Source: a virus. From it: a stretch of 64,000 nucleotides of DNA. How positions within the stretch are numbered: the first letter of the stretch is position 1; each line of letters begins with the position of its first letter. The notes below the pieces were generated by a model. That model did not search any database. It was not told the origin of the DNA and worked only from the letters and a program-made list of their open reading frames with translations. Positions 1 through 6,910 of this stretch are shown one piece after another. The position numbers and the translations under genes are program-made. Location: positions 62,001 through 126,000 of IMG/VR virus record IMGVR_UViG_3300028654_000001, one strand, 5' to 3'.

Positions 1-1
1 C

Positions 2-2110
2 CTCATCTGGCAATACCGAGACTTCGTTGCTAACGCCTCTCTTACTGACACAGGCACAACAGGATCCCAACCTGATCACAAGCTCACACTGAGTGTACTC
101 GGAATTGATAGGAAGTTTGCCCCTTATGTGGAAGGTAAACTCGAGCTAGGAGCACGGGAACCAATCGGGACAGCGTATGTTCACCCATATTTCTGGGTTG
201 CATGTCACCAAGACGCAACTCTGATAGCGATCAATCCGGTAACTATGAAAATTGAGAAGACAGTCAATATTGACTATCTTCCAACGCGTATCCAGGTTGG
301 TGATGACGGGTTGTTATACATCATAGCAAGTGACACACCATCTGAAGTTGCTAGTAATGTTATTGATGTAGTAAATCCGGCGACTGGTGTAATTGTGCAT
401 CGATTCATTGGGTATCGAGCAATTGATGTATTCGTGCATGGGGGGTACATGTACCTATCCACCGATGTGAGCAGCAATCTAGCTAAGCTCAACTCTACTA
501 CCGGAGCGTTAGTAGCTACTGTTGATATTGGTGAGGGGGCGGGTCAATTTGCTTACGCGCCTGGAGGTCCGCTGTACATATCTACTCATACGGGTTGGGA
601 AACACAATCATCCGTTCGGATTTATGATCTCGCGACTGATACCGTAACTCATGTGATCCCCAATGTTGGACTGACCACTTACGGCATTGCCATTTGGAAC
701 ACTACCCTACTCACTGGTAATTATGGTGACGCTGGTGGGAAAGATGTGACCTTTATTGATCTAACTACAAACACCATCAAGAAGGCAGTAGCTATAGGGA
801 TTGGAGCCAATGTATTCGGGATTACTCCGAATAACCTTGCATTTGTTGGTTGCGCTGACTCATCTGAGGTGGTGGTTCTAGATTGCGTGGAAGAGAGAGC
901 AGTAGCTCGTTTTGCAGTAGGAACTTACATGATTGGTGGCGTGGCTTATGGTGGGGGTTACATTCTTGCCGTTGCTGATGGGAACTACCCTCCACCAGCA
1001 GGAGCCTATGCTGGTGGTAGAGCGACTGCGATCAAAGTAGCTTCCCGAGAGGATGTTACCATCACTTGGTCTGATCCAACCTACTGGGGGGCGGCTGATG
1101 CTGCTCCAACTACTAGCAATGGTGTGAAAGCTCTCCCCAAGTCAACACTAGGTGATCTACCTTCAGATCTTGTCTTCAATGCAACTGCTCAACACATGGT
1201 TGTAGCCTACCCTCAACGCGAGGGTTTAGTTGTACTATCCCAACCAGTAACAAGAACCTCAGTTGATGTGACCAATGCCAATGGAGTAGTTGAGTCCTAC
1301 GAGGTTTGTGACACTGGAGTTGTCACAGCTTCATTCGGGATTCAACATGTGTTCACGTACATCAGGGACTACGCAGATCTACAAGGCCTACTAGTTGATA
1401 TCGACCCTACAGCATTTAATAGACTGACTGTTGCTGCATCTGGGGGTGTTGCAGGAAGAGTGCAAGGTATCTTGGCAAGGCCAGGCACACTCTCTGGAGC
1501 TGTGTCCTACTCCTATGGTCCTATACTAAAAACCGGAGGTCTTGGAGGGCTACCTTACTTTGAATGCGGGCTTAGTGCAAACCCATTCAACGCTATGAAT
1601 ATCGGCACTTCCTGGGGGGATAACCCGATCTCGACCATAACAGCAGGGTGGGCTATCTTCGTCGGACAGATGAATACCGATCCTCCAACAGCTGGTAATG
1701 GTGCCTTGATGAAAATCGGTGGCGCTCAGGGTAATTGTTCATTCGTTCCGATTAGTACTGAATACGGTGGGCCAGGTATCTTTGATGGTTTTGGCACCAC
1801 AGTCTTTAAGAATACTGGGTATCTTACAGCTGGTGCTTCTGCACAACCGTTTGAGTATCAGGTTATGAGCAAGACAAATTCATGGCAATCACGATACAAC
1901 GACACTGTTACCCATGCTGCATTCACCCCAAACGTAGTGGACTTTGCGAGTACACCCCCGACAATCTTAGGGGATAACGCCAACATCTCTGCGTTTTTCT
2001 GTGGTAAGTTCTCCCGTTTCGCTCTATTCGACCACTACCCCAATGCTGACGAGATTCGTGCAATCAGCATCTTGAACAAGCACAAGTACGGGATCTCTTT
2101 AGTCTTGTAA
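2..2110 (+). CDS. Phage tail/receptor-binding-like protein, beta-propeller plus lectin-like domain (5' partial)
   Basis: The frame is open from the first bases of the window, so the gene starts upstream; the GTG at 128 is internal. About 702 residues are visible. The first half has repeated surface-propeller motifs of the YVTN type (for example NPVTMKIEKTVN and NSTTGALVATVDIGEG), which form beta-propeller blades. The last ~200 residues resemble a concanavalin/LamG-like jelly roll and end in NADEIRAISILNKHKYGI, a pattern common at the end of phage tail-associated lectin proteins. Likely a virion surface or tail protein that contacts the host; the function is inferred from fold-like patterns only. 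The neighbours downstream lie on the opposite strand and end 1 bp after this gene. Confidence 0.7.
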   Translation, partial: LIWQYRDFVANASLTDTGTTGSQPDHKLTLSVLGIDRKFAPYVEGKLELGAREPIGTAYVHPYFWVACHQDATLIAINPVTMKIEKTVNIDYLPTRIQVGDDGLLYIIASDTPSEVASNVIDVVNPATGVIVHRFIGYRAIDVFVHGGYMYLSTDVSSNLAKLNSTTGALVATVDIGEGAGQFAYAPGGPLYISTHTGWETQSSVRIYDLATDTVTHVIPNVGLTTYGIAIWNTTLLTGNYGDAGGKDVTFIDLTTNTIKKAVAIGIGANVFGITPNNLAFVGCADSSEVVVLDCVEERAVARFAVGTYMIGGVAYGGGYILAVADGNYPPPAGAYAGGRATAIKVASREDVTITWSDPTYWGAADAAPTTSNGVKALPKSTLGDLPSDLVFNATAQHMVVAYPQREGLVVLSQPVTRTSVDVTNANGVVESYEVCDTGVVTASFGIQHVFTYIRDYADLQGLLVDIDPTAFNRLTVAASGGVAGRVQGILARPGTLSGAVSYSYGPILKTGGLGGLPYFECGLSANPFNAMNIGTSWGDNPISTITAGWAIFVGQMNTDPPTAGNGALMKIGGAQGNCSFVPISTEYGGPGIFDGFGTTVFKNTGYLTAGASAQPFEYQVMSKTNSWQSRYNDTVTHAAFTPNVVDFASTPPTILGDNANISAFFCGKFSRFALFDHYPNADEIRAISILNKHKYGISLVL

Positions 2111-2111
2111 G

Positions 2112-2318
2112 CTAGGGTTGATCTTTGAGGAGTCTCTCAAACCGAGTTGAGTACACGACCCTGAGGTATCGCTGACAGTTAAGTACAGTGTCGATTAGAT
2201 TAGCTTCCTCAAGATCTTTGTGCCCACAGATCCCATTCCACCTGGAACTAAGCTCCCGACTCGGTATCTTCTCTCGAGATATAAAGTACTGGCACGAAAG
2301 GCAAATGAGCTCAGCCAT
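2112..2318 (-). CDS. Small Cys protein with C-terminal RFERLL tag
   Basis: 68 aa, function not recognised. Four cysteines (CLSCQY, CGHKD, NCQRY) suggest a small zinc-binding fold. It ends in STRFERLLKDQP, a divergent version of the peptide shared by many proteins in this window. It is the last of four consecutive minus-strand genes of the same type, each overlapping its neighbour; its start overlaps the stop of the gene upstream by 8 bp, which suggests translational coupling. Confidence 0.65.
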   Translation of the reverse strand: MAELICLSCQYFISREKIPSRELSSRWNGICGHKDLEEANLIDTVLNCQRYLRVVYSTRFERLLKDQP

Positions 2319-2565
2319 TGTCCTTCAAGATCCTCTCAAATCGAGTGGGCCTCCCCGTCCAGCACGGAAGGTGCCGAGCATTACCTTCCGGATCATCCCA
2401 GATGTTGAAGTTGTCCTCGCAGTAACCATTGGCTGCCTGGAAGTCAGTTGGGAAGTGCACACACTCCTTGCACGGGGGACTCACCACTGAGGAGTGGTTC
2501 CCTCGTATGTGCGAAGGCAAGAGCTTGTCATGCGACATCAGGTAAGCGCTTCTAGATTGCTCCAA
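2311..2565 (-). CDS. Small Cys protein with C-terminal RFERIL tag
   Basis: 84 aa, function unknown. CKECVHF followed by GYCEDN and LPCW gives a four-Cys pattern like its neighbours, consistent with one zinc site. The C-terminus is RPTRFERILKDNG, the shared tag. It overlaps the upstream gene by 14 bp and the downstream gene by 8 bp, so the cluster is probably a single translationally coupled operon. Outside the Cys pattern and tag it shows little similarity to its neighbours. Confidence 0.65.
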   Translation of the reverse strand: MEQSRSAYLMSHDKLLPSHIRGNHSSVVSPPCKECVHFPTDFQAANGYCEDNFNIWDDPEGNARHLPCWTGRPTRFERILKDNG

Positions 2566-2788
2566 CGATCCCCCTCAAGATCCGCTCAAACCTAGTAGGT
2601 GGGCTGTAGCGTGGGCACGTCGTCTTATGGGTGACATACTTATGATTACCATCCTCCTGTCGACAGTCTCCAAGCTGATCTCCTCTATCAGGGCGTAGGA
2701 ACAGCAAGTTTCTATGGGTGAACTTGGTGCACCCATTACAAAGACTAGGTTCGTTCGGGTCTTCATCCATCTTGAAGGATCCTTTCAA
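2552..2788 (-). CDS. Small Cys protein with C-terminal RFERIL tag
   Basis: 78 aa. CNGCTKF, GDCRQED and TTCPRY form a four-Cys zinc-site pattern. The tag PPTRFERIL is followed by a longer tail (RGIVGAI) than in other members. It overlaps the upstream gene by 26 bp, and that overlap encodes the upstream tag. Function unknown. Confidence 0.65.
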   Translation of the reverse strand: MKGSFKMDEDPNEPSLCNGCTKFTHRNLLFLRPDRGDQLGDCRQEDGNHKYVTHKTTCPRYSPPTRFERILRGIVGAI

Positions 2789-2981
2789 ACCGAGTAGGCC
2801 TATACAGTGGGAGGTGTCTCTTGCATTCTGTTAGGAAGTCACCCTTGTAAGTCTGATCACTGAACCTAGCACCACAGGGAAAATGCCCATCTGGAACCTT
2901 CTTGGTTAGATAAGTACAATCGGAACAGGGGTTGCGATCTCGATTCGGAGGCATCTTTCTCTGGCGTGGGAACTCACGCAT
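2763..2981 (-). CDS. Small Cys protein with C-terminal RFERIL tag
   Basis: 72 aa from the ATG at 2981, whose ATGCGTGA overlaps the stop of the gene upstream by 8 bp, the same coupling as elsewhere in this cluster. A longer frame upstream of this start is a shadow of that neighbour. NPCSDCTYL, FPCGARF and TECKRH give four cysteines, and the protein ends YRPTRFERILQDG. Probably a zinc-stabilised small protein carrying the shared sorting-like tag. Confidence 0.65.
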   Translation of the reverse strand: MREFPRQRKMPPNRDRNPCSDCTYLTKKVPDGHFPCGARFSDQTYKGDFLTECKRHLPLYRPTRFERILQDG

Positions 2982-3231
2982 CTGCTGGCCGGATGTCCCC
3001 GGTGATAACGAGGTCAACTTCGAAGCCCTCGAACTCAGTCGGTATCTTGGGGCTCCTTGGCTTGTGGTGGAGCAGGATGTGAATGGTTGGGTGGGTCCGA
3101 GCCCCGTTGACCCCAACCCCCACGCCCGTTAGAGCGAAGCCTTGATCCTTGAGCTTCTGATGCAGCTTCTTACCCGCTCTCTTGCAATCAAGGAAAGCTG
3201 GGGAGTCCTCGGTAAGTATTGGCTTAGTCAT
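2974..3231 (-). CDS. Small protein with a GVGVG...IP..F.GF.V beta-barrel-like domain
   Basis: 85 aa, first gene of the minus-strand cluster. GVGVGVNGARTHPTIHIL, IPTEFEGFEVDLVI and TGDIRPA follow the pattern of the N-terminal beta-barrel of NAL1-like trypsin-family proteins (GVGxG, then IPxxxxGxxVxVxxxGxIRP). No catalytic triad is present, so a protease activity is not supported. It lacks the C-terminal tag. It is divergent from the DIESFW-tagged gene at 3274, with 42 bp between them holding promoters both ways. Confidence 0.6.
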   Translation of the reverse strand: MTKPILTEDSPAFLDCKRAGKKLHQKLKDQGFALTGVGVGVNGARTHPTIHILLHHKPRSPKIPTEFEGFEVDLVITGDIRPADA

Positions 3232-3259
3232 CTAGGCGCACTATATACCACAGATGGTG

Positions 3260-3265
3260 TATACT
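3260..3265 (+). promoter_or_regulatory. -10 box for the gene at 3274
   Basis: TATACT preceded by TG lies 8 bp before the ATG and there is no Shine-Dalgarno sequence, so the transcript would be leaderless or nearly so. Confidence 0.5.
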
Positions 3266-3273
3266 TGGGAAGT

Positions 3274-3633
3274 ATGGCCGACAATGACATCGAATCCTTC
3301 TGGGATGGGCTACGACCGCCTCCACTGCCCCCTGAGGAGCAGAGACAGAAAGCCATTGAAACAGGGCTGTGTCGAGCTCGGGAGGAAGCGTTAAACCATC
3401 CTCACTGGGCCGTCTCCTGGAGGAACCCGGGTGAACCAGGGTCGGGGCCGCTCACTGACCTTGTCCGAGCTTTCACCGAGCTGGGGCTATCCGTCGACAC
3501 CCATTTCGAGTTCGATAGATCCGTTCTGTCCCTCGTCATTGGAGACCAGACCATCCACCTAGAAACAACCGATGGACAGACCCGTGTCAGAGTATTCGAT
3601 CTACTGCCAGACACACAAATTGTGATTGCCTGA
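3274..3633 (+). CDS. N-terminally tagged (DIESFWDGLRPP) protein
   Basis: 119 aa from the ATG at 3274; sequence upstream in frame is not coding. It begins MADNDIESFWDGLRPPPLPP, the N-terminal peptide shared with the genes at 16347, 16618, 20913 and 43896. The C-terminal half (LTDLVRAFTELGLS, then LSLVIGDQTIHLE) matches the ends of the 16618 and 20913 products (LGFPPxSI, SLTIxM), so this is a family with a variable middle. The gene stands divergent to four genes of which the last four carry the C-terminal tag. Function unknown; acidic, soluble, no membrane segment. Confidence 0.75.
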   Translation: MADNDIESFWDGLRPPPLPPEEQRQKAIETGLCRAREEALNHPHWAVSWRNPGEPGSGPLTDLVRAFTELGLSVDTHFEFDRSVLSLVIGDQTIHLETTDGQTRVRVFDLLPDTQIVIA

Positions 3634-3685
3634 TAAGCTTCAAGATGTCCCGCGGAGGTTGCCGAGTATCTGGCGTCTTAGAAAC

Positions 3686-4666
3686 CTAGTGTGGAATCTT
3701 TGAACACAGGCGAGCAGAGAACTGTTGGCCCGTCTCTTTGGCGAAGATTGCTTTGAGCTTTGCCACTTCTGCCCAGGCGAGCTGAATCCTCTCCCTGGTT
3801 GCATCTAAGTTGTATCTGTCAGTCCTGCCAGATGGGGTACTCCGGAGCCTCACCAGTTCTTGTTGTGACAACTTGATATCTTCGAGATCACCGCAAATAT
3901 TGGGGACGCTGTCGGTCACCGCCTCTGCACGAGCCCGATCGTGCATACACTTACGGCTGGCCCTGCAGGTGCTCTCTTTGGCCGCTAAGACCTTTATTTG
4001 TGCTTCAATGTCTTCGACATCCTTGGTGGCCCTTGTGAGATACTCTGGGTCACAAGATGAATCTTTGAGAACTTGTCGAACCTTGGCATCAGCCTCTACC
4101 CATCGTGTATCACTCAACTTTTCCGAGTTGAGGAAGTACTCCTCATTGAACATCCTCAACCACGAGAGATTGTATTCAACCGTTCGGACCTCTAAATAGA
4201 CCTTTCCGCGATCGGTCTTGATGACCAATTCTCTGTTCTCTTTAAGCAAGTCTACCAGCTCTTGTAGCAGAGGGCTTTTTAGCTCCTCTGCCATTTGAGG
4301 ATGATCCTTAGCGCCCTTCTTTAGATCATTCACCATACTCGATAAGATCTTTCCAAGCTCATCCACCTTTTTCTGTTGTGCTGTGAGATCACTACAGGTG
4401 GCCACCCGAAGAGACTTTGGTTTTAATCCGAACTCCTCCTTCCAGTGTTGTAAGAGTGCTTGCAACTTGTCCTGGTGACTGCGAGATGTATCGACCTGTT
4501 GCTGCATTTCGTCGTCCGTTGGAGGTTTGCTTGTCGGCTGCCTTGTGGTTGAACTTGAACCCGATGCAGTTTGCTGCACCTCTGAGGCCAGACTAGGTAG
4601 AGCCCGTGAGATCCAGGCCAGTAGAATGACCAACAGGATCAGAGTTTTTTGGAGTCTGAAGAACAT
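3686..4666 (-). CDS. Secreted or periplasmic coiled-coil protein
   Basis: 326 aa. Residues 1-28 are a typical Sec signal peptide: a short basic start, a hydrophobic core (LILLVILLAWIS), and a likely cleavage site after SLAS. A Ser/Thr/Pro-rich linker follows, then long charged helices with heptad character. Six cysteines in the mature part (SCDP, STCRASRKC, NICGD, LCSK) would suit disulphide bonds outside the cytoplasm. No enzyme motif is visible. In a phage context it could be a superinfection or lysis-related envelope protein, but that is a guess. Confidence 0.7.
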   Translation of the reverse strand: MFFRLQKTLILLVILLAWISRALPSLASEVQQTASGSSSTTRQPTSKPPTDDEMQQQVDTSRSHQDKLQALLQHWKEEFGLKPKSLRVATCSDLTAQQKKVDELGKILSSMVNDLKKGAKDHPQMAEELKSPLLQELVDLLKENRELVIKTDRGKVYLEVRTVEYNLSWLRMFNEEYFLNSEKLSDTRWVEADAKVRQVLKDSSCDPEYLTRATKDVEDIEAQIKVLAAKESTCRASRKCMHDRARAEAVTDSVPNICGDLEDIKLSQQELVRLRSTPSGRTDRYNLDATRERIQLAWAEVAKLKAIFAKETGQQFSARLCSKIPH

Positions 4667-4734
4667 GGCATTACCCCTTATTGAAGACTACGGATTTACT
4701 AGCTGAATTCTATTGAGTCCCTTGAATCCAGGAG

Positions 4735-4980
4735 CTAGACTCTTCTGCCTGTCTCGATTACCCTGACCATTTCCGAGGGTACCCCGATCGACTTCAACCA
4801 CTCAAGAGCGTAGCCCTTTCGAGTCTCTACTCTGAACGCAGGTCCGTAATCATCGTTAGGACTCTCGGCCTGAAGCTCAGGAAATGGAGTAGACCCTTCA
4901 AACTTGATCTCTACCAAGTCGGTTCCGCTTCCAGTAATTACCACTACAGAAGTAATCGAAACGTTGAGTTTAGTTGCCAT
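4735..4980 (-). CDS. Hypothetical small protein, leaderless
   Basis: 81 aa starting MATKLNVSITSVVV at 4980, directly downstream of a copy of the recurrent promoter. A longer frame upstream merely reads through that promoter (LVRSCPLERS). Predicted beta-rich N-terminal half and basic C-terminus; no family recognised. Confidence 0.65.
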   Translation of the reverse strand: MATKLNVSITSVVVITGSGTDLVEIKFEGSTPFPELQAESPNDDYGPAFRVETRKGYALEWLKSIGVPSEMVRVIETGRRV

Positions 4981-5017
4981 ACCAATACTACGTTCGAGGG
5001 GGCAGGATCTCACCAAA
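4981..5017 (-). promoter_or_regulatory. Recurrent leaderless promoter
   Basis: Minus-strand copy of the window-wide motif: GGTGAGATC, a CCCCTC block, CGAACG and the -10 box TAGTAT, ending 5-6 bp before the ATG at 4980. No Shine-Dalgarno sequence follows. Confidence 0.65.
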
Positions 5018-5041
5018 TTAGTGATAACTGCCCCACCCTTG

Positions 5042-5359
5042 TCACTCGACCTCACTCAGGAGTTCGCTCAGGTCCTGAAGATCAAACCAGATCTCACTCA
5101 GACCATTACTATGACCACGATCCCAAGCCTTCTCCCACAGAAGATCTGCCTTGGGGTGCTTGTACTTCTGATTCCCCTTCGAATCAACCTTCAGTAGTTT
5201 CAATTCTACCAGGGCATCAACCTTGAACTGCCCCTCGAGCCTAGCAATGTCGGCTCGGTATGCAGTATTTACTGCCAAGTCCTGCTTCCTATTCTTGAAT
5301 GGCAGGGTGGTCTTGTAATAACCCTCTTGAAGCTTTTCTGATACTCTCTTGTTTTCCAT
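5042..5359 (-). CDS. Hypothetical small basic protein, leaderless
   Basis: 105 aa. Starts MENKRVSEKLQEG immediately after a recurrent promoter. Lys/Glu-rich N-terminal two thirds, acidic C-terminus (DLQDLSELLSEVE). Its stop lies 25 bp upstream of the next promoter. No recognisable family; probably a small regulatory or accessory protein. Confidence 0.65.
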   Translation of the reverse strand: MENKRVSEKLQEGYYKTTLPFKNRKQDLAVNTAYRADIARLEGQFKVDALVELKLLKVDSKGNQKYKHPKADLLWEKAWDRGHSNGLSEIWFDLQDLSELLSEVE

Positions 5360-5396
5360 GTCAAGTATTACGCTTGAGGGGGCAGGATCTCACCAA
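5360..5396 (-). promoter_or_regulatory. Recurrent leaderless promoter
   Basis: GGTGAGATC, CCCCCTC, AAGCG and -10 TAATAC, ending just before the ATG at 5359. It is embedded in the last codons of the gene upstream, which therefore ends SSLVRSCPLKRNT. Confidence 0.7.
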
Positions 5397-5540
5397 ACTT
5401 GAAGGTTTTAGAGGTTCCGGAGGAGGTAGGCACTTGTAACAGGTCGGAATGACATAACACCGACGCCGTAACTCCACGACCCGTCCACATTGAACACAGA
5501 GGATTCTTGGATCAACCGGTGGTAGTTCCAGTACCTTCAT
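5361..5540 (-). CDS. Small four-Cys protein
   Basis: 59 aa from the ATG at 5540, overlapping the upstream gene by 29 bp. CVQCGRV and PTCYKCLP form two CxxC pairs, a zinc-ribbon-like arrangement. Its C-terminal residues are dictated by the promoter of the next gene, so the tail is probably not functionally constrained. Function unknown. Confidence 0.55.
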   Translation of the reverse strand: MKVLELPPVDPRILCVQCGRVVELRRRCYVIPTCYKCLPPPEPLKPSSLVRSCPLKRNT

Positions 5541-5730
5541 TGGTCGAAGTCCTACTCTCAGACCGACATGGACAGGGACGCGTATGACCCCTAACATCAA
5601 AGTCACACCCAGAGCCCCCACACATCGGGCAGTCCCCACGACAAGAGCATGGCTCAACAAGTATGATCCCGTCCCCCCTCGTTGAGTGGGTCAGCACTGA
5701 ATCGCAATTAGAACACTTCAAGGTAACCAT
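5512..5730 (-). CDS. Cys-rich zinc-ribbon-like protein
   Basis: 72 aa. Ten cysteines in CSNC, CSCRGDCPMC, GGSGC and PCPC resemble rubredoxin or DnaJ-type zinc ribbons, with a CxxCxGxG-like turn (CPMCGGSG). Likely binds two metal ions. ATG at 5730 chosen over the TTG one codon earlier. First gene of this short minus-strand unit; partner unknown. Confidence 0.6.
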   Translation of the reverse strand: MVTLKCSNCDSVLTHSTRGDGIILVEPCSCRGDCPMCGGSGCDFDVRGHTRPCPCRSESRTSTNEGTGTTTG

Positions 5731-5807
5731 CAAGTAACACCCTCACGTTCAAATCAAATCTAGCCCAAGTGTCCCCTCGAGATCCAGAAGTTTCAGCCAG
5801 TACTTAC

Positions 5808-6821
5808 TTACCAGATTGGGAAAACCAGCATATTCCAAGGGTTGGCGAACGAGGTACTCGTTATTGGGGTTCCGGCTGTCCAAAGTCCAGTAACTATCGA
5901 GTAGCTGAGTGGTGTCACTGTATTATTATAGAAATCTGATGCTAGTGCGGTGTTACCAATCCCGTCATTGGCTATGGTAACCGATACAATAGCGTTGAAA
6001 CCAGTTATGGTTTGACCCGGGCTAAAAGTATTGGTGGCCGGGTCAAAGTTTACGGTACGGATGACTCCAGGCTCTCCCTCACCACCTCCACCAATTGCAG
6101 ATAGACCATCCGGACGCCAACATACACTCCGCAAAGTAACTGGTATTGAAACATGGTCCCAAGTAGTTCCATTCCAGATCAGACCATCCGATGGTAACCC
6201 TTGGTAACAACTACCAACAATGGCAGCATTACCAGAAGTAGAGATCCCGCTACAAAAGAACTTCTCAGTACTCCCACTAAGTGGAATGCCACTGCCGACA
6301 GACCAGATCCCTGTGCCAGGATCCCTGGCTAGTGGGTAGACATAAGGATCCCACTTAGGAACAGCTATCGCCCTAGATCCATCCCGAGTCATGCTCACTG
6401 AGTTGAAGTGTGCATCCGAAATACTAACTATAGGCTGAGCTTCCCAAAGACCTGACTCTGTGTTGAATTCATAAGGGGTAACCCCACCTGCGTAATCCCC
6501 TCCCGATAGTGCGTGCAACCCGTCATTGGACATTGCTACGGCATCACAATTTCCTCCACCCTGTGGAACGAGAGTCCCCGGTACCCAAGTAGTTCCGTTA
6601 TAGTCTAGTGGAACAACACCACCACCAGAGTAGTTGGCGTATAATACACGAGACCCTTGAATATTGGAGGCGAGCGAGGATAGGTTGTTAGTGGTTGGTC
6701 CTGCCGTGATAGCTCCAGCCACTACCCAACCACCAGTTCCTGAACCAATCAAGTGAGTTACTTGATTGGAACCGTAGTTTTCAACCAATGCATGGAGTGA
6801 GTACAAGAACTTACGGGGCAT
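5808..6821 (-). CDS. Beta-propeller (WD40/YVTN-like) phage surface protein
   Basis: 337 aa. Roughly seven repeats of about 45 residues with motifs of the type ...VAMSNDGLHALSGG, ...VSMTRDGSRAIAVP and ...VTIANDGIGNTALA, each followed by an aromatic-rich strand and GTTW or TGLW turns. This is the signature of a beta-propeller, rich in Gly, Ser and Thr and poor in Lys, as in virion surface proteins. It lies next to the tail spike gene on the same strand, so a role in host recognition is plausible. No enzymatic residues identified. Confidence 0.65.
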   Translation of the reverse strand: MPRKFLYSLHALVENYGSNQVTHLIGSGTGGWVVAGAITAGPTTNNLSSLASNIQGSRVLYANYSGGGVVPLDYNGTTWVPGTLVPQGGGNCDAVAMSNDGLHALSGGDYAGGVTPYEFNTESGLWEAQPIVSISDAHFNSVSMTRDGSRAIAVPKWDPYVYPLARDPGTGIWSVGSGIPLSGSTEKFFCSGISTSGNAAIVGSCYQGLPSDGLIWNGTTWDHVSIPVTLRSVCWRPDGLSAIGGGGEGEPGVIRTVNFDPATNTFSPGQTITGFNAIVSVTIANDGIGNTALASDFYNNTVTPLSYSIVTGLWTAGTPITSTSFANPWNMLVFPIW

Positions 6822-6910
6822 AAAACCTAACTAGGCGAGCTATAAGCAAGTTATCCAACCTCACTTCCGATAGGTCTTGAGCTTCTAACCAGGGAACTCT
6901 ATTCTCCTAG